Assembly: GCA_963576735.1 (NCBI GenBank)
Contig: OY755188.1
Span: forward strand, 15,302,323-15,366,322
From: Bedellia somnulentella
Taxonomy: Eukaryota > Arthropoda > Insecta > Lepidoptera > Bedelliidae
Length of the DNA stretch: 64,000 nucleotides
Direction of reading: 5' to 3'
Positions 1 to 10,900 of this stretch are shown piece after piece (within the stretch, counting starts at the first letter, position 1; the number at the start of each line of letters is the position of its first letter). Made by a program: the position numbers and the translations under genes. The notes under the pieces were generated by a model that ran no database searches, was not told the DNA's origin, and worked only from the letters and a program-made list of their open reading frames with translations.

Positions 1-860
1 TTCTGAAATCCACAAATTCAGTTTTTTTATGGAGTTGAGATAACTGTTGAGTATCTTATCACCTTGGTTTAAAATTATATGAAAAACTGTCGAGTTGTTA
101 TTTCAAACTACAAATTGACGGCAATTGAAGAAATGTATTTTTAAAATGTGACGTCACAGTCTAAGTTAATTTATTAATAACGAGCACGGAGGACGCATTT
201 AGATGAAATAGAGATTCTTACAAATAAGGCAGGCGTCTGATGTGTGAATAATCAAAGATCATGATATGAAAAGACTGATGATTGGTAATGAAGCTTGAGA
301 GGCTCGAATGGAGACAATATTTGAAATAGTTTACTTGTCTTAAATTAGATGCTATATTTAATAATAGACTTTCCTGATGTGTTGTTTTGAAACATTTAAA
401 TTTTAAAGTTTTTTTCACGCAGAGACAGTAAAATAAATAAATCAGTGCTTCCAGTATTTAGGATTATTTGTGAAACGACAATTTTCACGAGAGCTAAAAG
501 TATAAACTTTTATTCTTTTAAATAAATCGAATATTTTATGAAGTTCAATTATTATAATTCAATGTTATAGATATTTTTTACACCTTACATTAATTGATAT
601 ATATCATGTCTATATAAAATGTTACCGTAATAAAAAAAATGTTTTGTTGAGCTATTCCATTGTTTATCTCATAATTAAGGCATAACTACAGGTAAAAAGG
701 TCTTTCCGTCATAAGGAAATCAATGGGTTTAAACGAAATTTTCCTCGTGTGCGTAAGGCCATACTATTTTCATATCTTTCGTAGCAGTTAGCGCTAAAAC
801 TGCAAAAGTGGATCAATCAATATATTTTTTAAAAACATATTTAAAAAAACATAACTTAAC
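1..860. other. AT-rich stretch, nothing recognised
   Basis: No OBP exon, known repeat or convincing reading frame was found on either strand. This is where exons 3-5 of OBP-A would be expected if they lay inside the window. Confidence 0.4.
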
Positions 861-861
861 A

Positions 862-1170
862 TGTACTCACGCCATTAGTTCCCATTGGGGTAGACAGAGA
901 CTATCGATCGCCACTTTTAACGATTCTGACAAACCTCTCTAGCTTCGTTTACATCCATCAATCTTCTCATATCTTCGTACTCTGGACGTCTGCCTTTTAC
1001 AGATTTTTTTATAATATACTAAGAATCACACCAATGGTAGAGTAAAAGAAGCAATGCTGTAAATGGAGCAGGTCGGTAATCGTAAAGACTTGAATGGCAG
1101 TGCATGATGCTGTTTTAGTTGTTAGGTTTATGTACGGCAGCAAATGTTGGGTGTGGCAGAAGAAACAAAC
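862..1170. repeat. RTE-like LINE fragments
   Basis: 862-1000 reads as the antisense 3' end of the LINE at 45344-47090 (ACTCACGCCATTAG, then ACATCCATCAATCTT). 1075-1170 resembles sense LINE coding sequence (a degraded form of the segment after the RT domain, around GSxxWVWQKK). Both are short and decayed, in opposite orientation. Confidence 0.55.
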
Positions 1171-1526
1171 AAATTAGGAAAAGTGGATCTCCTTGTTTCC
1201 CATTAGTAAATAAGAAAACTAATATCAGTCGATACTTATCTAACACGGTACATAAGATATAAATTAGCTACAAGCGCGATGTAATTATGATGATTACGGC
1301 GGCACGCAATTTTCTGCGGAAACTATCATAGGACGACTGACTGGCGATAGCGAAGATGCGCTCACCAGCCCTCAAGGTTGATCAGTAATTTTCAGATTAT
1401 ATTCTATTGAGTACCGAGAACAATGCTCATGAATACTTATGTTACAAATTTATGTAAATAAATGTGCGTAAAATAATTTAACTGTAAAACAATTTCAATC
1501 CTACACATTTTTTTCAAATGTCATAT

Positions 1527-1605
1527 TTTTCATTGGCGATCGATGATACGTGTATCTGCCTACTCCAACGGCGTGATGCAATAACCTATGGCGTGAGTAT
1601 AGGTA
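1527..1605 (+). repeat. Decayed RTE-like LINE 3' end
   Basis: GGCGATCGATGATACGTG... followed by CTACTCCAACGGCGTGATG and GGCGTGAGTATAGG resembles, with many changes, the 3' end of the LINE at 45344-47090. It lies in the sense direction, between the OBP-A exon 2 donor and the window edge. Confidence 0.4.
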
Positions 1606-1771
1606 TGTCGGATTGCGGTATGCTGGTGGCGTTTCAAAACATTATTCTTTCGTTATTGTGTGTATTGTTATTTGTAACGTTTGTTATTCCAAAAAGTTCA
1701 TATGAATGTCGCAGACTATTCAACATGCATTTCTCTCTCTTAGTTTCCAAAATACTTGATAGATCACTTAC

Positions 1772-2596
1772 CAAATCAGCTTTTTTCATCACGCAAGCAA
1801 AGAAGCACGCGGACTCCTTACTTTTTGGAAGTTGGAACTGCCTCAGTGCCCTGATATCCTCGAAAGTGATGGGATGTTCTCGAATACAACTGACGCCGTA
1901 TGACGTGAAATGATCAGCTAGTTTTTTCTTGTGGTATTCTGTGATCTGTGGCGCAGGGCTTGGAGCGCCCTGCAATTTTAATTCATTATTGAATACACTT
2001 AGTTGTATAGCTACAGCTTATTTGACAACAAAGTCTGTTAAAAGGCTTTTTTAAAAGTATTTGACATAACTTCCGTACTCAATAAAAATATGGACTTATA
2101 ATTAAAGCAATCAACATGAATGAAATATAATAACTATGTTATTAAGGTTTAAATACAACGCCTTAATTAATATGAAATTATGTTATATATATTACTATAT
2201 TTATGTCATGCTTATTCAGATTTAATTTTAATATCTAGTTTGGGGTGAACTAGCACATTTATAAACAAATCGTATAATCATTTTTTGCTTCTTCCTTTAA
2301 CGTAATAAAAAGCGAATAAAATTTATTTAATAGTGAATTTTCATAAAAACAGTGTATACAAAATATTTTCACGTTAAAAAGAATAAAAACAAATGGCAAC
2401 ACACGAATCAAATATTTATTTATTTATATAAAAATAATCTTTACAGACATGGCCTAATACGATTAAGTCTCACATATTTTATTTTCATATTACATTATAC
2501 ATTTACAATACATGATTTACAGAAAATACTTACATCTACATGTTGAAAGGAAATGCTCGTCACTGCACTGAATACCAAACAAATCCATGTCCACAT
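1772..2596 (-). CDS. Odorant-binding protein OBP-A, exons 1-2 only (partial gene)
   Basis: Secreted OBP-family carrier of small hydrophobic ligands, by family membership. Exon 1 (2596 to 2534) encodes 21 residues starting MWTWICLVFS, a plausible signal peptide, and ends at a GTAAGT donor in phase 0. Exon 2 (1969 to 1772) follows a TTGCAG acceptor, encodes 66 residues and ends at another GTAAGT donor, again phase 0. Exon 2 has C1-X26-C2-X3-C3 (residues 49, 76, 80), the insect OBP signature, and the CIREHPITFEDI segment matches CLTEHPLTVDDI of OBP-B. Exons 3-5 should lie below 1772, but I found no matching exon before the window edge. The gene either continues outside the window or has lost its 3' half. 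It is divergently oriented to OBP-B, whose start is 2.3 kb away. Confidence 0.75.
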
Positions 2597-2789
2597 AATA
2601 CGAGAGATATCTTTGAATGACAAGTAATTATCTACACTTTACTGATGAAGTCTAAATTACTAGTCTGCGATTGTCACTGGAATTGTTGTATAACAAATGG
2701 TCTTCTGCTTATTTCAAACCTTACGTCACAAGTAAGAAATGATTAATAATTAATTCAGTTAGCTTGCCGCCTTGTTGAAGAAACTGGGA

Positions 2790-2930
2790 ATCCAAGCTCA
2801 GGTTTTTACTTAGGACAAAGGCTTAACAACTTAAGTATCGTTCTGTCCCATTGAAATCTTAACAACCGAATGAGACAAAACGATACTTAAGTCGTTCTCA
2901 GCTTGAATACTGAATTCAGAATCTTGCGTT
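2790..2930. repeat. Palindromic MITE, old copy
   Basis: Long imperfect palindrome built around AACTTAAGTATCGTT and its complement. The same core occurs in the younger copy at 61775-61908. It lies between OBP-A and OBP-B, upstream of OBP-A. Confidence 0.65.
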
Positions 2931-2999
2931 AGCATTGCTATAAACCGCGACAATGCTTCCAGCAGCGTCCTAGGTACCATTCCCTGAGAAGAGGAGCTG

Positions 3000-4010
3000 G
3001 TAGATTTTAAGTTTTTAGGTTTCTATATTAATGTTATTATAAAAATATGTGTTCGTCTTTAATTTTAATATATTTCTTTTTAGACTTGATGTATATAACT
3101 AGGTAGTTTTTAACTGTAAATATTTTTGGATAATTAATACTTATAAAAAAAGTATTTATTACCGGTACGCTATCTATACTCTCATATACACAGCACCCAT
3201 AGAAATAATATAACAAATGTATTTCAATAAATTTTGTAAAATATGCGCACATGTATGTGCAAAACCTAAATATGTTTGTTACAAAATGTAGTTGAAATCC
3301 GGACAGTTGTCAGTTTTAAAGTTACAATCGATGTGCAATGAGGATATGTTTTTTTTTCAAAACCAATTACTTGTTGTTTGAGTTCAGTCAAAAACTCTTG
3401 CTTCCTATTGATGGAACTATTTTGCTTGTCATTTGAATTTCTCATGGCACAAAGATAATTAAGCATTTTTAGTGTATTGTAGACAAATAAGAACAAAACT
3501 TTATTTGTCAAATATACAGTATACATTCATAAGTATTTATAGACATGAGCCATTAGTTCCCGTAAAGATAGTCAGGGACTATTGATGTCCTCTTTCTGTG
3601 GTACTGAGAAAATTTATGACTTCATTTAAATTCATAAATATTTTTGTACATGCCCTGTAATTCTTTAATCAGTTGTATTTCTTCTTCAGCTCATTCTCTA
3701 TTTGTTCTGAGAGTATCCTCAATGGCCGTTTTCTACTGACATTACCATCCAAAATATCCCTTTACGTTTAAAGCAGTTTACTTTTACGTCGAGCGTTTTT
3801 ATTTTATATAGTTGGAAAAATGGTCTACACCATAATTGTGCATTACGATATATAAATCTTTCATGCAATGTTTTTTATATTTATTAGGATTATTTAAGTC
3901 ACTTCTAGGCTGTCAAATCAAATGTTAAAACTCTTTACATAGTCCTACCGTTAACCATATATTGCTTTCAATGTAGATTACTTTACACAATTTAATAAAA
4001 CTTTTGCATG
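3000..4010. other. AT-rich intergenic stretch
   Basis: Between the divergent genes OBP-A and OBP-B. A short LINE-like remnant (CCATTAGTTCCC) is visible near 3550. No gene was recognised. Confidence 0.4.
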
Positions 4011-4019
4011 TCACCTTGC

Positions 4020-4195
4020 ATAAGGCTAAGGGTATGGACCTTATTTAAGTGGTTTTTGGGCGATGCTGTGTGAAACCCATCACCATAGATACTTTATTAC
4101 TATCATCTTGTCCCCCTATCAACTCTGAAGCTTTAGCTATCCCTTTTCGGGATTTATAACCGTGAGTATATGTAAATATGTATCGGAATAAAACG
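4020..4195 (+). repeat. SINE-A, 5'-truncated
   Basis: Diverged 3' two-thirds of SINE-A ending ACCGTGAGTATATG. Its final 120 bases are repeated at 4468-4597, on the far side of a full SINE-A copy. Confidence 0.65.
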
Positions 4196-4213
4196 CTGAT
4201 GTATCGGGATTAT

Positions 4214-4467
4214 GCTGTGTAGTGTCGGCTTAGAATAGCACTACCCCATTTCTTCCGGTGGGTGTACGTAAGAGGCGACTAACGGTATTGGGGCTATTAA
4301 GGGATTTTCGGGCGATGCGGTTGGAGATCCATCACCAACAACCTTTATTTTTACCATCTTTTCCCCACTCACATTTCCAAAAGTGGCTGAGGAATTTCTA
4401 TTTCCTTAGCTCTGGCTACCCCTTCTAGGGATTCACAGCCGTGAGTATATGTATGTATGTATGTATG
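4214..4467 (+). repeat. SINE-A, full length (reference description)
   Basis: Reference copy of the commonest repeat in the window, about 250 bp. It starts GCTGTGTAGTGTCGGC, continues through GTAAGAGGCGACTAACGG, GGGCGATGCGGTTGGAGA and AAAAGTGGCTGAGGAA, and ends GCCGTGAGTATATG plus (TATG)n. There is no reading frame. The microsatellite tail, variable 5' truncation and target-site duplications at several copies show RNA-mediated insertion. The head has no clear tRNA cloverleaf. The last 20 or so bases match the 3' end of the RTE-like LINE at 45344-47090. Confidence 0.85.
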
Positions 4468-4828
4468 CTGTGTGAAATCCATCACCATAGATACTTTATT
4501 ACTATCATCTTGTCCCCCTATCAAATCTGAAACTTTGGCTATCCCTTTTCGGGATTTATTACCGTGAGTATATGTAGGTAGATATGTATCGGAATAAAAC
4601 GAAGTATCTTCCTGTGTTTGAGTTTCATGGATGGTAAAGTTGTAACATGAGGAATTAAAAAGGAAGGAAAGACTTGAAAAAATATGTTTTTTATAAACCT
4701 ATTCTAAGAATTTGTTTTTGCTTTGAAAACCGTGAACATTTGAACTGAACACTAAACACAATGTCACGAATTGGTCACAAGTGATTTACACAAAGACACA
4801 CAGGAACTGCGATTTAACTTTGTTTCAA

Positions 4829-4835
4829 TATAAAA
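4829..4835 (+). promoter_or_regulatory. TATA box of OBP-B
   Basis: TATAAAA lies 71 nt upstream of the OBP-B start codon. This implies transcription start near 4860 and a 5' UTR of about 45 nt. The position is typical of TATA-driven insect promoters; the start site itself is inferred. Confidence 0.5.
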
Positions 4836-4905
4836 CTGGCGAGGTTTGGAACTTAAATTCATAGTTTTGTTAGAAGTGGTAGTACATATATTGCAGTTGA
4901 TCGAA

Positions 4906-7900
4906 ATGGCTAGATATTTAGTTTGTGGGTTTTTAGTGACTGTAGTTGGACAAGCCTTGGTAAGTAAGAAGTATTACATACATACATACATATACTCACG
5001 GCTATAAATCCCTAAAAGGGGTAGCCAGAGCTGAGAAATAACAAATTCCTCAGCCACTTTTGGAAGCTGAGTGGGGAAAAGATGGTAGTACAAAGGTTGT
5101 TGGTGATGCGTCTCCAACCGCATCGCCCAAAAATCCCTTAAAAAGCCCCAAGTCCGTTAGTCGCCTCTTACGTACACCCACCGGAAGAAATGGGGTAGTG
5201 CTATTCTAAGCCGACACTGCACAGCTAACTAACTAAGAAGTATTCGTAGTGCAATACTAAAATTGCTACCTTTCTGCAGAGATAGTTTTGTTTAGAATTT
5301 GTGTCTTTTTTAAAGCCGTGTAGTGCCGGCGTATAAAGTCACTTACCCTTTATATCACGGGTGTCATAAGAGGCGACTAAGGGTATGGCGCTTCTCTTAA
5401 GTAGTTTTTGGGCGATGCGGTTGAAGACCCATCACCAACGATACTTTAGTTTTACCATCTTATCAACTTCCAAAGTGGCCTCTACCCCTTTTTGGGATTT
5501 ATGGCCGTGATGTGTATGTATGTATGTATATTTTTGTTTCAAATTCGCGTTCTTTGCCCAAACTAAATCTCAAGCGTATTAAGTTGAATTGGATATTTAT
5601 TTTTTTTTAAAAAAACAGTACTGGTTAGTTTGATACGCAGAGAAAGTCAATTAACATTTTATTACTTCTTTTCCGTCACTGGTTTGTCTTGTAACATTTA
5701 AAATGTACATATTTGTTTTGTTGTTGGGTATATTCACAAATGTTATAGTCTCGAATTTAATCAGTAATGTATCATTCTTGTCTTACAGGCTATAACAATA
5801 GAACAGAAATCACACATCCAGTCAAAGTTTATTGAAGTGGGCGCCCAATGTCTCACAGAACACCCGTTGACAGTGGACGACATTGCGCTGTTGAAAGAAA
5901 AGAAATTACCTGAAGCTGAAAATACAGGGTGTTTCATGGCTTGCATCTTCAAGAATGTTGGTTTGGTATGTACAAGCAGTTAATTTTTTTATCTTGCTCA
6001 CGGCATTACTTACCATTGAGGTAGGCAGAGACTATCGATCGCCACTTCGTACGATACTGGCAAACGTCTTTAGCTTCGTTTACATCCATCAATCTTTTCA
6101 TACTGCTCTTTTATTCTTCATACTTCATATGCATTATTGAGCACACTCTCAATTTGTTTCAAGTGTGTCCTTTATCGTCGTCCTCGACTAACATTACCTC
6201 TACATACATACATGCATATACTCACGGCTATATTTCCATAGAAGGGGTAGCCAGAGCTAAGGAATTATAAATTCCTCAGCCACTTTTGGAAGTTGAGTGG
6301 GGAAAAGATAATAAAAAAAAAGGTTTTTGGTGATGGGTCTCCCACCGCATCGCCCAAAAATCCAATAAAAAGCCCCAATACCCTTAATCGCCTCTTACGA
6401 CACCCGTGGGTAGAAAGGGGTAGCGACATTCTAAGCCGGCACTACACGGTACATTACCTCTATAGATCCGTTTAACCAATTTCCTTTACTTATTTTTTAC
6501 TTTTTGTTATTTTGTATTTGTCATGTTACACTAAGGAGTATAGTAACATGTTTTAATGAAAATTGATTGACTAACGCTGCACAAAAGTAAAAATGTGGTT
6601 AAACAACTGAAGATATTGAAGGAACCATTTATATCACAGTATATATAGTACTGTGATATAAATGATTCCTTAGATATCTTCAGCACCAATATTTTTCTCA
6701 TATATAATAACTAATTAATCAGTATTTAACGTTTTAGGATTTTCGCCAATTCGGTATGCAAAGTTTTACTAAAGTGATGCTGATTACAAAACCATTTCGA
6801 GATATTATGGTTATAAACAATATTTTCTTGAAATTATATCAATTGAAGCTAAGATGACTGTTATTTTATCAAAAAACTGTAACAGTGTTTGCAGTTTATT
6901 AATAAAATATCGAAAATCATAGGTTTGTTTAGTATAATATCGTAATAATTTTATTTGACATCACCAATTCGTGATGTGTTTTGCAATCAGCAACATTTTT
7001 ATAAAACATTTCGCTTCATTTGCATGTCGCTACGTGATTTTATCGATCGATGACGTCATTAAGTACAAAAGTTACTCATTTTAAATGGAAAATATTCAAG
7101 TTAGCCTTTTTTTTTGTTTTCGTGTTTAATAACGAATAAAAATATTTAATAAATACCAAGAAAAAACTTTACATACCGAATTGCGTAGCTTTTGTTTTTT
7201 TGGTCGATTTCGATTTAAATTATCGATCACTTTAACTTTCATTACATTTTTTGCCAAAGGGACCCCATCTCTACTACATTCACTCTGCTCTATTGCTTCT
7301 TCAGCCTCACCCAACATTCCTTGCCATACATAAGCGTAGAAAATACGTAAATCTTTACACCAATAAATAAAGACTTCACTTTTATCTTTACAGATTGATG
7401 ATGAAGGCAAACTTTCTGCGGTAGGCGCTTCCGAACAACATGCTAAGGACCTCTTTAGTGAGGAAGACATCAAACAGTTTGAAGAGTTCATCAATACTTG
7501 CAATAAAGGTATGGAAATTAATTGAGGATTTATTTATAGCAGCCGTGATAGCTCAAAGGGTAGAACCCCGCTTATCACGCAGACGATGATTCAAATCCCG
7601 GGTCGGGCCTACTCCAATTTGTCTTTTTAAAGAAATATGTTTGGTTGCGGTGATGTGTGAGGGAATTTATCGTGAGGAAACCTAAATGGCCTAGTTGTAC
7701 TTAGACATGTGACAGTGTATTTGTACAACGGCAATAAGCCTGCCCCAAATCACGCGAGTTCACTGTCCAAGCAAGACTGTCCAAGGATGTTCAGAAGTAT
7801 TGGTACCTAAGCCAACCCCTTCGGGGATATACGGCGTGAATGTTTGAGTTTTGAGTTGAGTTATCATACAGGTATAAATAAGCTTTAAATAAAAAAAATA

Positions 7901-10900
7901 TATCTTACAAACATGAAGAGAGGTGCCTTTCTACCCACGGGTGTCGTAAGAGGCGACTAAGGGTATTGGGGCTTTTTACTTTTATTATTTTGGGCGATGC
8001 GGTTGGAGGCCCATCACCAAAAACCTTTATTTTACCATCTTTCCCAACTCAACTTCCAAAAGTAGCTGAGGAATTTATAATTCTTTAGCTCTGGCAACCC
8101 CTTCTAGGGAATCATAGCCGTGAGTATATGTATATATGTATGTAAACATGAAGATCACTTTGGTAGACTCAAATAGGAAAGAACTACAACTTTACATCTT
8201 TTAAAGTTCTTTTCTAATTATTTAACAAATTCGTAGTATACAATACAGCAACGGAAGATATAGTAAGGAAGCCTACATCACTGAGTTGTAGTTAGTATGA
8301 CAATGTATTCATACAAAGCGAGGTTCTAAAAAGTACTAGTGCTTTTGGAAACTGCGCATAAACGGGTAAAATTAAGCGCATATATTTGAAATCATGTTTT
8401 TTTTTAGTTAACGACGAAGAGGTGAAAGACGGCAAGCAAGGATGTGAACGTGCGAAACTAGCATTCACTTGCCTCAACGACCAGTCATCTAAGGTATGAT
8501 CACATACATATATCGTATGATACATACATACATACATACATATGCTCACGGCTATATATCCCTAAACGGGGTAGCCAGAGCTTTGGAAATAAAATATTCC
8601 TCAGCCACTTTTGGAAGTTAAGTGGCGAAAAGATGGTAATAATAAATAATTGTTGGTGACGGGTCTCCAACCACATCGCCCAAAAGTTACTTAAAAAGCC
8701 CCTATACCCTTAGTCGCCTCTCACGGGTAGAAATGGGGTAGTGCTATTCTAAGCCGACACTACACAGCCATCGTATGATACCCTTAAAAAATACATCATG
8801 GGTATACAGCCATATTCCTTAACCATATTTTTCAAAGCACCAAACCCTTAGTCAAGGTAATAAATCACAAAACGGGGTGAATTGGGGTAGTGTTATTTCC
8901 TAAGGCGACACAGTCTATTTAATTTCCAATTCAATGATAAAGATTATTTGTATCAAACTTGTGAACGTAAGCATATTTCATCGTGGAATTTTCGAGTAAA
9001 ATAAATTCCCCATTTAATGTTTCCCCTTGTAAGTTCTTCTTGTCGGCTTAAAGTAGCACGCTTCTATTTCTTTCCTCTGGTCATGTATGAGTGACTCATA
9101 TATCATACGAGTATGCGGTCATGTTAAGGGTTTGAGCGATGTGGCTTGAAAAAAAAGAAGAAAAAAGACATTTATTTTCCGAAAATATGGCAAAACAGAG
9201 ATACAACACAAAAAGAAAAAAGCAAAAAAAAGTTGAATAAAATATTTACAACTACATACATACATATACTCACGGCTATAAATCCCAGGAAGGGGTAGCC
9301 AGAGCTAAAGAATTAGAAATTCCTCAGCCACTTTTGAAAATTTGAGTGGGGGAAAAGATAGTAAAAATAAAGGTTGTTGGTGATGGGTCTCCAACCGCAT
9401 CGCCCAAAAATCCCTTAAAAGCCCCAATACCGTTAGTCACCTCTTGCGTACGCCCACCGGAAGAAATGGGGTAGTGCTATTGAGAACCGACACTACACGG
9501 CAAATACATTAATTAATTAACAACTACAAAAACAAATATGAATACAAATACAAAAAAAACAATTTTTAAGCTCGAGACTCCTCACCGTGAATCATTATTT
9601 TTAACACGCTTTTATTAGGTCGACCTGTATGTATGTAACTATGTAATCAAATCTAAGAAAACTAATTTAACCATCTTCTAAAGGTCATAGCGTTATGAAA
9701 ATTGGCAGTTGTATGTGATTTCGATGACAATACAATAATATGGTACTGTCGAGCTGATCTGATGATGGAGCCGGAAGATGTGAACTGGAACTTCATGATG
9801 GATGATCGTATCATAGCCGTGTTTGGACTTGTTAAAAAGGTCTTGTAATGAACGTTGACCATGATTAGGTTTCAAGGTCTGATGATGAAGCGAAAGTTGC
9901 CTTGCCATTCATCTTAACCTTACGGTTCATCTAAAGCCGGAAGATAGGCACTAGCATTCCATGATGAAATATCGTATCATAGCCGTGTTTGGACTTGTTA
10001 GAAAGGTCTTGTAATGAACCTTGACCACGATTAGGTTTCAAGGTCTGAATACAATAATATGGTACTTTCGAGCTCATCTGATGATGGAGCCGGAAGATAT
10101 TAACTGGAACTTAATGATGGATGATCGTATTATAGCCGTATTTGGACTTGTTAGAAAGGTCTTGTAATGAACTTTGACCACGAAATGAACTTTGACCACG
10201 ATTAGGTTTCAAGGTCTGAATACAATAATATGGTACTATCGAACTGATCTGATAATGGAGCCGGAAGATTTGAACTGGAACTTCATTATGAATATTAGCA
10301 TACGATGTATCGTTACCAACCCATAACGTCCCACTGCTGGGCACGGGTCTCTTCCGTGAGGAAGGTATTAGCCATACTTCACCACGGGGGCCAGCCGGGT
10401 TGGTGGAGGTTTGTAAGGCTAGTGGTCACCTTACCGTTAGGTGTTATCAAGCCGCCCGTTTGGGCCTCTGACAAAGCTTGACGACTGCTATCTTACGATA
10501 ACAACCGGCACCAACGGCTTTACGTGCCTTGCGAAGCACGGTAGCGCCCGAGATAAATATCACTAGGCGGTTTCCCATCCGTGGACGGACCGCAGCTCCG
10601 TATAAATGAGGATGCGGGCTCATTCGTCTATTTGAAATAAATGTTTAAAATATGCCATTAGTAAAGACTAAAAAGCATAAAATAAATTAATAGTTTAAAA
10701 AACACTAAAAAACACGCTTTTGTAAGTGCACTTAAAAGTCAAAAATAAATTACGGGTCGTTCAAGTTGTCTCTATTTCTGGGCTGAAGTGTAAACTATGT
10801 GCTTTTAATTATAATATTTGATTGTAAAAGCGTGGGGCGCTGGAAAAGGAAAGATTTTTTGTTTACCTTGCTAAGAAATCAAGTTAAGCGATGTTTCGGG

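Noticed and set aside
1634..1771. Continuation of the OBP-A exon 2 frame past the GTAAGT donor
   Set aside because: The similarity to OBP exons stops exactly at the donor at 1771, and the sister genes splice at the same residue.
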